Source: Tetradesmus obliquus
Taxonomy: Eukaryota; Chlorophyta; Chlorophyceae; Sphaeropleales; Scenedesmaceae
Direction: 5' to 3'
DNA length: 64,000 nucleotides
Assembly: GCA_030272155.1 (NCBI GenBank)
Contig: CP126192.1
Span: 2,204,501-2,268,500, forward strand
Shown piece by piece: positions 39,207 through 51,533 of the stretch. Under the pieces are notes generated by a model, which worked only from the letters and a program-made list of their open reading frames with translations, searched no databases and was not told where the DNA came from. Both the position numbers and the translations under genes were made by a program. Position 1 is the stretch's first letter. Each line of letters starts with the position of its first letter.

Positions 39207-40096
39207 ATGTGTGCGCTATTGCAGGAGGTTCAAGCAGCGGTGTCAGCAGATGCTGCCAACAAGCGTGTTGGTAAGCAGCTGCTGCAGCAGCTGCCTTGGT
39301 GGGAGAAGCTGCAGGCTAGGTTGAGAAGCTATGCCTTGCTGCTGGTGATATACACCACATTCTGGGTGAGTGTCTTCACTCCGTGTAGCGGGTTTGGCAG
39401 GCTGTGCAGTTGGAAAGGCAAATGCACTGGGCAAGAAGCTGTGCCCTGTGATGCGCAATGCAGCATGCATTCAAGCGGCAAACAAGCAGCCTGTCTGATG
39501 CGCAGCAGCGCAGCACTCACACCACCAACCCCACGCTCATGGCTGTACAGCTACAGGACGCATAGCCGATGCAGCCGGTTAGATCAGTGACAGCCCTCCA
39601 TTTTAAACATACATGGCATATGCCGCTGCTGCTGTGCCCTGCTTGCAGCCCACATTGGCTGCCACCCTGCTTCTGTCATGGTGGCTGCAACCAACCACAC
39701 TGCTAGTGCCAAAGCACAACAGCAGCAGCCGCAGCACAGGCCCCACGCGCACAGCAGCCATCAGCAATGGCACCAGCCAGCATAGCACAGCTCAGATGGG
39801 CAGCAGCAGCAAGCCTGGCACAGTGATGGTGACAGGTGAGCCGCATGCAATGCAGCAGCTGTTTTGCACGACCATTGCGGCAGAATGAAGCTACTGGACA
39901 GGATGGAAGTCTGCAGCAAGCATATACACACATGCTTCATAATCAGCTGTGCAATGTGCAGGTGGTGACAGAATGTGCGTCAAGGTGTAGCGCTACTCAA
40001 TGCAGGAGCTGTGATGCTTAGGATTGCCCGACAGCAACACAGCAGCTCTCCCAACATCCCGCAACTTACGACTAGATGTCAACGTGCTGTGCGCCC

Positions 40097-40134
<38 letters not shown>

Positions 40135-43100
40135 TGCCGCCGCGCTGTTCACTGCCAGGCGGTAAGATGACCAAGGCGCTGCACGTGTGCAGGCACCTGG
40201 CTGCTGCTGGCTGGCGCGTGGTGCTCGTCGAGACACACAAGTACTGGCACGTGGGGTCGCGTTTCAGCAGCAGCGTGGCATCGTTTCACACTGTGCCAGT
40301 GCCTGAGGACCACCCAGAGGCCTACGTGCAGGCACTGCTGGGTGAGCAGTGGTTGTATGTGTTTTGAGAGAGGTGGTTACGTGTGGGTCCTGGCACCATC
40401 TTGGATAGTATAAGCCACAACAGGTTGAACACAGGTCTGAGACCAGAGAAGGAGAGTGAGCACCATAAAACACACTGCACAGCCTTGAGCACCAAATCTC
40501 TCATGTTATATCCAGAGACGTCTTACTGCGGTGCGCAACAGCACCCCACCTCACCGGCAGCGTGCTCTAAGTGTTTTGCTTCCTGGAATACACATACCCT
40601 GTTTGCAGGAAACGCAGAATGGCTGCAGCAGTGATTGCAGTCTGCATGTTTGGGCACACACAAGCTGCCTTTGAAGCCAGTGCTAGCGCACCGCAGCCAC
40701 TGTCCAAGAATGCATGGGCATCATCCTGCTCGTTGCTGCCTCTGCTGCTGCCCTGCAGGCATTGCGGCGGCTGAGGGAGTGACCATGTTCATACCCGTGT
40801 CCTCACCCATAGCCAGCCTGTACGATGCCCTGGCAGGGGAGGCGCTGGCAGCGCAGGCACAGGCGCAGGGCCGGCAATGCAGGTGGGGCACAAGTGTGCC
40901 TGGGTAGCTGGCCCCACAGCAGAGTTGCCGAACTAGGAGTAATCCCCATCGTACTGCAGGTCATCCTACTTGAACTCATCCCTAGCGCACTGCCTGTCAT
41001 ATGTTTGCGTCAACACTAGAATGTTGCTGTAAAACCTGTCCTTTGCAGGTCCTGGAGCCTGCCTGCTGCCACCACAGCGCTGCTTGATCACAAGGGCAGC
41101 TTTTCAGCCCATGCTGCAGCACTGGAGCTGCTGGTGCCGCAGCACCATGTGGTGACCTCCCCGCAGCAGCTGCAGCAGCTCAACTCGGAAAAGGTGGGGA
41201 GGGCGTTTGCCTGCTTGTATGTACTTGAAGAGCTGGTCCTATCAGCTGTCCTGTTATGCTGGTTTGCGAACATAGTTGTAAACAGTTGCGAACATAGTTG
41301 TATTGCTGCTTGCTGCCTGCTCAAGCCACCACCGCTGCAGCCTAGCATGGGCTATTTTATTAATTGTTTGGTGACACGATGTGTGACTGAGCAAAATGGC
41401 ATCCAGCATCCTCCAAATGTTACAAAACTGGCCAACCAAACCAGCATCATGCATATGATACGTGTGCCACGTGTGATTGTCTGCTTTTTGCCGCTCTTGT
41501 TTTCCCAACCGCAGGCCCTGGGCGCGGGGCGGCGCTTTGTGCTGAAGAGCATCGCCTACGACTCTTTGCACAGAGCCGACCTGATGCTGCTGCCCTGCTC
41601 GGCAGCCAAACTGGCAGCATACCTGGCGCGGCCTGACATCAGCATCACACAGCAGTGCCCCTGGATCCTGCAGGAGTACATACAGGTGGGGGCTGCTGCT
41701 GCTGCTATTGCATGCTTTGCACTTGCTCATCAAGCAGCACTGCTGCAGCACTGGCAGTGCAGGCCGGCTTTGGCAGTGGCGCAGCTGCACTGCTATGTTG
41801 GGTTGATGCTGCTCACAGTAGCATCACGTGGATATCAGAAGCATGAAGAGAGGTGCAGCAGGCCCTCTACACGATCTGCTGACGTCTCCCCTGTGCTTGT
41901 TTTGGCTTGCTGCTGCTGCTGCTGCTGCTGCTGCTTCTGCGTTGCCTGCGTGCAGGGCCGCGAGTATTCCTGCTACAGCCTGGCACACCTAGGCCGCTTG
42001 GTGGCGCACGCCGACACAGCAGCTGCACTGTCCAACCTCAACTACAAGTATGAGGGTGAGCCTCAACCAGAAGCACAGTAGGACGTCCCTGTGCTTGCAC
42101 TGCAGACTGGCGATTGCATGTGTTTGTTCAAGTTGGTGTGGCTTTCAAAGCTGCCTTCGCATAGTGACATCCTGCAGCCCACAGCGCGCAAAACCTGGGA
42201 GGCTTCCAACACAGCAAGTCACCTTCCAGCAGTGCCAACACTGACATTGTGGGTGGGTTGGGCGTTTGTGCAGTTGTTTGTATTGCCAGCTAGACGCCTT
42301 GAACACATGCAGCACTGCACCTGTGATGCATGCTTTGAGTCACTCCCTTTGGCACCCACTCACCCGTGCAGGGCACCCGGCCATCCGCCAGTGGGTGGAG
42401 GCCTTCGTGCAGCGCACCAACGCATCCGGGCAGGTGAGCAGGCTCGGCGCAGGCGGAGCTGCACATGCAAACACAGGACCAGCCTGGCCTGCACCCACAC
42501 TGTGCTGGTTGTGCTGCTCCAGCAGCTGGCGCGACAACAGCAAGTCACAGCGTCCCTGAGCGGGTAGAGGGTGTGGAGCCCAGGGTTGCCGCCCCTGGCC
42601 ACACACACCCTTTTAGCCTTAACTTACCCAGGAGCTGCAGAGCTGCCTGGGTAGTCACTCAGTCACTCACTCACGTCCCTGCTGTGCTGTGCATTGCCTC
42701 AACACAAGCGGCGTCCTGCAGCTGAGTGTAAGTGCCATGCAGCAGCCTTCAAGGCTGGCAGGAGCAGCACCATGCCTGTGGCACAACTGCCACAGTCATG
42801 CTCTTGTATACTGCCCTTTTCTAAAGGGGCCAGTGGTTTTACCACGCGTTTGCGCTCTCACAGCAGCGAGTGTGTGGCTAGCAGCAACAACAACGGCTCC
42901 GCCTTGCTGTCTGCCTGCAGCTGTGCTTTGACTTCATTGAGTCGGCAAAGGATGGCCGGCTGTACTGCATCGAGTGCAACCCGCGCACCAGCAGCGTCAT
43001 CACTGAGTTCCATGACAGCAGCCAGCTGGCAGCAGGTGAGCAGCCACGGCTGCATGCAACAGCACAGTCCATGCAACAGCACAGTCCATGCAACAGCACA

Positions 43101-44431
43101 GTCCATGCAACAGCACAGTCCATGCAACAGCACAGTCCATGCAACAGCACAGTCCATGCAACAGCACAGTCCATGCAACAGCACAGTCCATGCAACAGCA
43201 CAGTCCATGCAACAGCACAGTCCATGCAACAGCACAGTCCATGCAACAGCACAGTCCATGCAACAGCACAGTCCAGAGTTCTGTTAGACAACCCTGCGCT
43301 GTGCAGAGTGCTTTGAGTTGAGGGCCTCAAGAACATCACCGACTGGCAGCCATAGCGGCTGGTAGCAGATGTGCTGCCTGATTTCAGCCAGATCATTCTG
43401 CAGCCAGGGATTGCTGCCACCAGCCTGCATGTGAGCGACGTGTGTCAATGGTTGAAGTTGTACAATTAGCACAGCAGCTAATCATATACGGTTCTAATCG
43501 TATACGGTTACAATTGTATACGGTTCTAATCAAAACAAATGTATCTGCTTCAGTGGCGTCGCCACACGCACGTGTGTTGCCTTGCCTGCCTTGCCCGCCT
43601 GCGCTCCGCTCAATGTGTGCCGCACTCCTTTTCTGTGCATGCGCAGCATTTGCCAGCCCTGCAGATGTGCACCAGACCATCAACCCGCTACCACACAGCT
43701 GCCCCATCTACTGGTGGTGGAACGAGGTGGCGCGCCTCGCAGCCAGCCCCTGTGAGTAAACAGCGTTTGAAACGTGCACAGGCTGACTTGTGTGCCTACC
43801 GCCTGTGACGAGGGGGCCTGCTGCCAACAGCCCCAGCACATCATGGCTGTCATGTGTTCCTCGATTTGTAACGCATGTGCAGGGTGGGTGCAGAAGTATT
43901 GTTACTGCATGGACAGACTGCCGGGTACACCACCGTGCAGATGCTAAGTGAGGCTGTGTCTGCTGCTGCACACCACTCCATCGCTGCTGCAGGGTGGTAT
44001 GCACCCACTTTCCTCTCGGTGATCGGCGCGGGCGTGGATGGTGTGTTCACACCTGCCGACCCATGGCCCTTCATCGCACTGCACTACCTGCAGGTACGCA
44101 GTGGTAGTTAGCAATGTTATATGTAACTGTCATATAACAGCTATGCATGCACACCGTGCTAGGGATGTACACATGACCGTCCACTGCAAGCCTCTTTCAG
44201 CTGGTGCTGACACCCATACACTAACAGTCAGCGACTAGCAACACTGCATCACCTGCTAGTAGAACACTCAGGTGCTGCTGGTTGATGTCGTCTACGCACC
44301 GCTGCCGACATGTTGCTGTGTTGATGGTTGCGCAGGTGCCGCCGCTGCTGGTGGGCAACATGCTGCGCGGCAACCCCTGGAAGAAGGTGGACCTGTGCAT
44401 TGGCAAGGTGGCGGAGCTCTACGGCGATTGA
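39207..44431 (+). CDS. MysC-like ATP-grasp ligase, membrane-anchored
   Basis: Twelve phase-consistent exons: 39207-39365, 39649-39835, 40159-40341, 40759-40882, 41049-41193, 41515-41685, 41956-42055, 42372-42433, 42921-43035, 43647-43751, 43993-44093 and 44336-44431 (515 residues). The core matches, as I recall that family, the ATP-grasp that makes mycosporine-glycine in cyanobacteria: ALHVCRHLAAAGWRVVLVET, KYWHVGSRFSSSVASFHTVP, FIPVSSPIASLYDALA, FVLKSIAYDSLHRADLMLLP, WILQEYIQGREYSCYS and QLCFDFIESAKDGRLYCIEC followed by NPRTSSVITEF (metal-binding Glu395 and Asn397 in ECNPR). Known MysC joins glycine to 4-deoxygadusol using ATP. Residues about 41-75 (SYALLLVIYTTFW, then TLAATLLLSWWLQPTTLLV) form a hydrophobic anchor not expected in bacterial MysC. 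The start is uncertain: an in-frame ATG at 39207 was chosen, but 39225 also looks like a splice acceptor. Confidence 0.85.
43053..43273. repeat. Tandem repeat, 13 perfect copies of a 17-bp unit
   Basis: Unit CATGCAACAGCACAGTC, repeated 13 times without spacers inside an intron of the ATP-grasp gene, 17 bases after the donor of the exon ending at 43035. Because 17 is not a multiple of three, all frames cycle and give spurious long open frames. Confidence 0.97.
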
Positions 44432-47400
44432 CCTCTGCTGTTTGGGTCCGGGTACTAGGCACCTCCTGGGATTCCAGGATCGTAATTGGACAGGAACGTA
44501 TGTTTAGACGCATATCACTGGCGATGGAGGCAGTGCCTATGGGTCAGGACAGTTGGGTTCGCTGACTGTCGCTGTGTGATCAGCCAGTGAGATTACGCTG
44601 AGCGTGCCTAGGTAGCTTGCGGGCCACCAGGCGGCTGCTGCTCTGTAGCAATCATTGATGATCAACGTACCTGGGTGTTGTGATTGTGTTTAAGGGAGCG
44701 TGCCGATGGCATACCAGGTCTTGCCAAGCAGTGCATCATGTGATGTTACAGCAAAGACAGAGAATTCAAAAACCAACGTCAACTGATACTGAAGCTGTGT
44801 ATTGACGGCAACCTGTCTGCGACACAAACGGATATAGACACTGGGGGCGCAATACTAACAACCAATAGACACGAAGGGGGGGGGGTGCAAGCAGATCACA
44901 GGGCTGCACGATCAGCGCTCTTCCACACAGCATCAACGGTGGAACCCGCCTCGCCAGCGCCTGGCAGGCTCTAGCTAACAGGTTGGTTGAGAAATCACAG
45001 TCCAAGGTTGAAGTCCAATAGCTGGCATGCATATGCTGACTCTGCCATCCATGCTGGCACAGAAAGATACACAGCAGCAGGCAGCAGCCCTGGCCACAGA
45101 CCTGTACACAGCGGCGATTAGCCTAGTGGCACAGAGACAGACGGCAAGATACAGTGCGCTTGAAAACAAGCCAGCTGGACAGGCCTGCAGGCCTGGGGTG
45201 CACGACGCTGCAGACACCGCGCTGCAGGCCTGGAATGCACAACAAGCAGTTGTACATAGTGCACATAGCAACAGCACCAATCCACATGCGTTGTGACCTC
45301 AGCCCTAAGGAGAATGATACCAGACGGATCCATGCATTTTGGTTCAAGCCTAAGCAAGCCTGCAGAAGCTGCAGGCTTGTGACAATGCTGTACCAAGCAG
45401 CATACCATGACAAGCAGCAGAGGTCTGCAGCAGCTGCCCTGCCCAGTTAGCGCTACAGCAAGGATGAAGTTGCAGCCAAAAACCAGACTGTTTGTTGAGC
45501 CAGGTTTGCCTACTAGAGGATGCTCTACATGTGCTGGATGAGGAGAGTTGTCTGCTTCAGCAGCCTCCTGCAGTAACAGCACAGTGGTTGCTTGTTGCTT
45601 GACCGTGCGTTCAACACGGCAGCAGCAGCACTGGAGTCCCCAATGTCTACCCAAATTCCAACAGCCATGCCCACACGCAACCTTCCACCATTCCCCTGCT
45701 GCCGGCTGCAATGCAAGCGACTGCCAAGGAAAAGAAGCTGGTATCAAAGAGAAGACTCTGCAAGCGTCACACAAGCAAGTAACCACTCTTCCAAAGCAGT
45801 GCAAACAATGACTGCCTCTGACGCTGTCTGAAGCCTGCTGTCAACCCCGCCAGGCCGCTTGCAGCTCCAGCCGCAGCTGCAGCAGAGCAGCCCTACCCTC
45901 GCACACTGTCAAGTCCTCTGAGGCATTGACTGCAACTGAACAAACACATCCGGGCCCCATCAATGCAAGCGTGCAACCTTTGGCTCCTCAGGCCCCAGTT
46001 GCTGTCCGAAAGTCAATCGACGGCAGGTGCATGTTGAAGTTGCTGAGTTCCAAACTCGTTCCAGCAGTTGCGTTTGGCGCAGGCAGTGGCAAGTGCCATG
46101 CTGCGTTGCGCATAATAAGTCTGACGTCCCAAAACCTGATGCAATGCATAGAACACAGCACGAAGTTGTGCATTCCCAGACACAGGAGCCGCCCAGCCGC
46201 CCCATGCAATGGAGTTCCACGTTGCCCGCAACACACTGCCTACTTGTGCACCATCCACCCATCAAGACCGTCTTCATTTAGTGCTGTGCAACATGCGGCA
46301 GCTTGCAGGTGGAGCGCTATTCGCGCACCACCTGCCCGTCAAGTGTCTCTGCAGTGCCACCAACGCATCAAGCGTGCAGCATCTGCAGGCAAACAACAAC
46401 CCTCCCATACCCCCACCCATCCATCCAAGCTCGTCCATCCATTCACACACTGCTACGGCACACATATGCAGCTAGACAACCACGACACAAGGCGCAAAAA
46501 AGGGAGACACTCGTTGCCGCAAGATGAGGCACACACCAAGGGCACACGCCAAGTTGCTGTCCCACAGCATGCCCCCATCATTCGGCCCCTGCATGCATGC
46601 ATGCTCCACACATTGCTCCAGCACTTCCATGCACCACTAAACATCCACGCACACGCATGAGCACCACAGCACGCGTTCCTGTCACACACCTGCAGGGTCT
46701 GAGGGTTTCGAGTTCCTCGTGTCACCCCCTGCTGCCTCCTGTTTCCTGTTCTCTCTCATCCAACACATTGCACGCAGCACCCCCTGACCGCCCAAGGTAC
46801 TTGCCGCCATAGCCCCATTGGTGCGAGCTAGATTGCCACCTGCCCACACATGACACCCAACCGCAAGAATAATGCAGAGCGTCTGTAACACCCCAGAGCG
46901 TAGAACATGGCATCACACCCAAAGCAAACTACTGCGCTTTGCTGCTGGCCGTACTCAGCAGCAGAGCACACCCACGCACACCCATTGCATGATGCACATC
47001 AACATGTCCTGGATTATGTGTGCTAAATTACTCGACCGCATCTGTTGGGCTGTGTTAGCGGAAAAACAACTTGTCATCTGTGCCGCCAGCAGCGCATGGC
47101 AGCTCTCTGCTGTTGCTGCGGCGGCTGCTGAGCTGCTGCTGCGCATTTGAGCTGCCAGAGCAATCGAAGCATGCCAAACCACAGCATACAGCTCATACTC
47201 CTCCTTCTGCTGATGACGCCACACTGAAGTTCACACGCTGCTGTCGCCATCCCTTGAGGCAACGACTGAGCACTTCATTGAAACATGCTAGTAAATGTTG
47301 CATGCAGATGCAAACCACCTGGCTGCTAGCCCAAGGAAGAGCTGATTACAGCCTCACATGATGCAACAAGTAAGCAGTCAGCCCCTGAGTCAACCCACCA

Positions 47401-47448
47401 ACACAACCTGACACAACCCATGCACATTCAATAACCGGAGTCGCAACT
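44432..47448. other. Intergenic region right of the cluster
   Basis: No gene recognised in 3 kb. It has a run of G (44877-44885) and short imperfect direct repeats, including a GCAGGCCTGG-rich pair near 45180-45235. Open frames such as 45926-46660 lack family resemblance or splice support. Confidence 0.5.
47346..47350 (-). terminator. Candidate poly(A) signal TGTAA of the MYB gene
   Basis: TGTAA on the minus strand about 100 bases beyond the stop at 47449. Its position favours a MYB transcript that includes the 47449-48972 open frame. Confidence 0.4.
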
Positions 47449-50400
47449 TCACAGTGCCGCCTGCCCCCTCCAAGGTGGTGGGTTGTGCAGCACTCGCTTT
47501 GCAGCAGCAACAGCAGCAGATAGCGCCTCCTCCGGCAGCACTGCACTGATGGGACGCTTGCTGCCAGAATGATACGCGTCCGCCCGCCTTGCAGCATCAG
47601 CATCAGCATCAGCAGCTGTCCGACGCTGCTGCAAGCCTGCATCTGTTGCCGGAGCAGCCTCTACTATCTGCACATCTGGCTCTGGCGTGGCTGCTGCAGC
47701 GGCCAAGCTATCGCTGCCTTGCTTTGCAATGTTCTGCTGCTCTTTGGCTCCGCCAGCCTGCGCTGCCCCTACTGCATTCACTGCCGGATCTTTGCTCCTG
47801 CTGCTGCAGTTACTGCCGCCCGGGCTCACAGGCCCAACTGCCACAGCCATGCCATCGGCAGCAGCAGCAGCAGCAGGAGGGTTGGGCTCAGCACTGCTCG
47901 ACGCGCCAGGGGCCGCTGCTGCAGCCGCCGCATCAGCGGCTGCTGCTTCTGCAGCGCCTGCCGGCGGCTGGACGACTAGCTGCAGCGTGACTTGTGCTCC
48001 TGGCGGCAGCTCGGCTGGCAGCAGCTGCAGGGCCTTGAGGTTTTCAAGAAGTGCCCTGCCCTCAGCAGTAGATGCCAGCTTCAGCAAGGCCACCTGCTGC
48101 GCAGAGGCGCCTGCAGCAGCAGCAGCCTCAGCAGCAGCAGCCACAGACGGCTCGGCGGCCGCAGCTACAGCTGCTGCAGCCAGTGTGTTGGCTTGCTGCA
48201 GGGCTGCTGCTGTCGCTGCTGCTGCTGCTGCTGTCGCTGCTGCTGCTGCTGCTGCCGCTGGCTGCTCCAGAGCAGCAGGATCAGCAGCGTCTGCTGTTTG
48301 TACTGCCACTGCAGGAGGAACATTGTCATCAGCATTGTCATCAGCAGGAGGCGGCTCCGCCTGCTGCTGCTGCTGGCTACTTGGCCAGTGCTGCTGGCTA
48401 CTTGGCCAGTGCTGCATCTGCTGCAACTGCTGCATCTGCTGCGTCTCCTGCATCTGCTGCGGCTGCAGCGCCCCACCCTCAAGGGCTGGCTCTGCTGCTG
48501 GGATCTGCTGCTGTGGCGGCGGCAGCAGCGGCACATGCAGCGCAAGGTACTGCTCCAGCGCCCGCTGCCTGTCTTGGCGCGCAGCCAGCAGCCGCTTGCT
48601 GATGCAGGGCGCAGGCGGTGCGCAAGACAGCGCGCCAGCAGCAAGGCCGCACATCCGCGCCTGGTGTGGGTGCTGCTGGTAGCTCATGCTATCAAGCAGC
48701 AGCCCTGCCAGGCCTGACCTGCTGCTGCCAGCAGCTGCAGCAGCTGAGGGATGCAGCAGCTCTGGAAGCGCCTCGAAAGGCTCTGCTGCTGCTGCTGCTG
48801 CTGCTGTGGCAGCAGCATTGCTGCGGGCGTGCTTGCCTTTGCCCTTGCGCCCTTTTGGGGGCAGCTTCTGGGGGCCGGCAATGCCTGGCAGGTCTAGCTG
48901 CGGCTGTGTGTCAGCGCCTGCTTCAAAGCCAGCTGCCGCGCGGTGGCTTCTGACAGTAGCGCCGCGCACCATGCTTGTCGCTGCACCACGGCAGCTGCTG
49001 CCGCCCGTGCATCCCCTGAAGCTGTGGCAGCAGTAGCAGCCGACAGCACCTGCTGCAAGGCTGGTCCAACTGTGTACACAGCAGCACTCTGAGGAGCCTC
49101 CAGCCCACCTGCTGCCATATGCTGCTCTGCTGGCATGCTGTCAAGCTGCATGTCATACATCTGCTGCTGCTGCTGCTGCTGCTGGTGATGCAGAGGAAGT
49201 GCGTCGGGCTGCTGCTGCCACCCTAATGCTGGCTGGTGTGGATGCAAAGGCTGCTCGTCATGCGTCGTGTGCCTAGCACCGCTGTGGTGTTTCCTGCCAT
49301 GGGTCTGCTGCTCTGCCTTGCCTTGAGTAACAGGTTCACACCACGGCTGCTGCTGCTGCTGCTGCTGCACAGCAGTAGCTGCCGCTGGCTGCACCGCTGT
49401 CCACTGAGGAGCCAGCAGCGCAGCTTGCTGTGCCGGGTCTAGCTGCCGAGGCTGAACCTCAGGTGCTGCTGCCAGGTGGCTACCGTCCTGCTGCTGCTGC
49501 ATGCAGCTCTGCAGCACACCAGGCAGCTGCCCTGCTGGCAAGTCTGCTAGGGCCTGCGCCAGCGCAGCAGGCGATATGGCAGGCAGCTGCGCGCGCGCAC
49601 TACTGGCAGCAGCAGCGCATTGAACCACCGGCTCGGCCTTGATGGGTTCCAGTGCTACTGCTGCTGCAGCTGCTGCAGGTGCCGCTGCAGCAGGGCTGCC
49701 CGGCTGCTGAGGCACTGCCTGTTTCCCTTCTTGGTTAGCAACGGCACGCGCGACAGCAGCTGCTGCTACTGCAAGCGCATCTGCTGCTGGCTTGGGGATG
49801 CTGCCACCTGCTGCTGCCAGCTGGCTGGCTGCAGCCTGCAGCACCATGGCAGCTGCCATAGCCAGGGAGTCGTCTTTGCCGCTGCCTTGCGCATGCTCGC
49901 CAGCAGCAGCCTGCTGCTGCTGCTGCTGTTGCAGCGGCGGCGGCAGCAGCGCGGCTGGGTGCACATCCTCTGCCTGAGCCACTGCCGCTGCTTCTGCCGC
50001 ATTTGCCAACCCATCCACATCAGCAGCAACAGCAGCACCGTTGGCACCAGCAGCTGCCCGCAGGTGCCGGCGGTCTGCTGCAGGCAGCGCCGCCAGTGCT
50101 GATGCCAGCGCGTCAGCTGGCGCCCGGCCCCTCTGCAGCCGCTGGCTGTAGCCCCACAGCAGGCTGCTGCTGCCCTTGGCCTGGCCCTGGCTGCGGGAGC
50201 GCTGCACTGCGTTCCACCGGTTCTTCACGCAGTTGTCGGAGCGTCCCGGCATCTGCCGGGCGATGGCTGTCCACTTGTTGCCCAGCTGGCTGTGCAGCTG
50301 CGCCAGCAGCAGGTCCTCCTGAGGCGTCCAGTTGCCCTGCAGGGGACACATATAGCCGCAGGTGAGAAGCCAGGCAGGGAACTGAAGGACTGCAGATGAC

Positions 50401-51533
50401 ACACAGGATGCTGCCACGTGCAGTACCACAACGACAATACCAGTATCTGTGCTGTAAACCGTGGCACTACTGGACAGCTGCCCCATGCTTGATCAGGCTC
50501 CACCTGCCAGCAGCGTCCGCCCGGCCTGCTCAGCTGTCCAGGAATCGGCACATCCGCAGACTTGCGCAAGTACTGTGCAACTTGTGCGCGGTGTGAACAC
50601 CAGCAGCAGGCTGGAAGAACAGGCCTCGCGCACCTTCTTCAGCTCTGGTGTGTTGTTGATGTAGCGCTCCCTGCACTGCTTGCCTGTGCGGCCAGTCATG
50701 CGGGACGCAATGCTGCTCCAGTTCCTGGTGCCGTACTGCGCCACCAGCGCCTCCAGGCTGGCCTGCTCAGCATCAGTCCACTGCTGCGGCTTGCCGCTGC
50801 CGCCGCTGCTGCTGTGCGGCCCTGCAGGGGAGTAATCGCTGTCATCCTCTTCTATCCCGCCAGGGTGCTGCACAGGGCTGCTGCGTGAGCTGCGCGGCAG
50901 CCGGGCAGCGGGCAAAGCGCCTGAGCCTTCGTCTGTAAAGCCGGTGTCAAGGCCAGCTGCTTGTGCAAAGCCTGCGCGAGACAGCGCCGCCTGCAGCACT
51001 GCGTTGCTGCTGTGGTCGGCTGCTGCAGCAGCCTGCACTGCTGCAACGTCTTCTGCAGGTTGCCTTGCGCGCTGAAGGTGCTGCTGCTGCTGCTGCTGCT
51101 GGAGCCCTGCAGGCTGTCCTGCAAGCGGAGCAGGTTGCGGCTGGGCTGTGCCTTGCAGTAAAAGCAGCTGCTGCAGCAGAGCAGCAGCTATGTGAGATGA
51201 AAGACTGCCGTCTGCATGTTCCTGCAGTGGCGGGGGCTGCGGAGCTGCATCCAGCTGCTGGTGTGCTTGCTGCCAATGCTGGGGCAGCGCCGCTGCAGGG
51301 GCTTCACGTGCTGGTGCATTGGCTGCCATGAGCTGTGTTGCCAGGGCCTGGCTGAAAGCAGACACTGAAGCATTGATGTGCTGAGCAAGGACGCGCCCTC
51401 TTCCTGGGGCCGCCCCAGCGGCTGCCGCAGGCGCATCTAAGGAGGCAGCCACCTCTGCCAGGTGCAGCAAGCCATCAGGGCCCTGCGAGACGTTGTGCTG
51501 GTGACTGCCTTGGTCGTGTTGACTGAAAGTCAT
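47449..51533 (-). CDS. R2R3-MYB transcription factor with long Gln/Ala-rich C-terminus
   Basis: DNA-binding regulator. Exon 1 is 51533-50634 (300 residues), exon 2 starts at 50336. The first MYB repeat is WTDAEQASLEALVAQYGTRN with WSSIASRMTGRTGKQCRERY; the second is NWTPQEDLLLAQLHSQLGNK with WTAIARQMPGRSDNCVKNRW. The intron falls exactly between the repeats. Flanking regions are Gln/Ala-rich and likely activation domains. In exon 2 the frame closes with TAG at 48896-48894 (780 residues in all). A second long frame, offset by one base, continues to 47449 with ordered-looking segments (RLLAARQDRQRALEQYLALH; SAVLPEEALSAAVAAAKRVL). Either there is an unrecognised intron, a sequence error or true frameshift near 48900-49000, or the gene ends at 48894. 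The target genes are unknown. Confidence 0.75.

Noticed and set aside
43048..43280. Regular short repeats that might be read as a CRISPR array
   Set aside because: The 17-bp units are directly adjacent with no spacers, and the site is inside a eukaryotic intron; it is a simple tandem repeat.
42694..43420. Long open frames rich in MQQHSPCNSTVHATAQ-type or MDCAVAWTVLLHGLC-type repeats
   Set aside because: They are produced by the 17-bp tandem repeat, which is open in several frames on both strands; the true gene is spliced around it.
45926..46660. 244-codon open frame
   Set aside because: His/Thr/Pro-rich, no conserved motif and no splice partners; likely noncoding.
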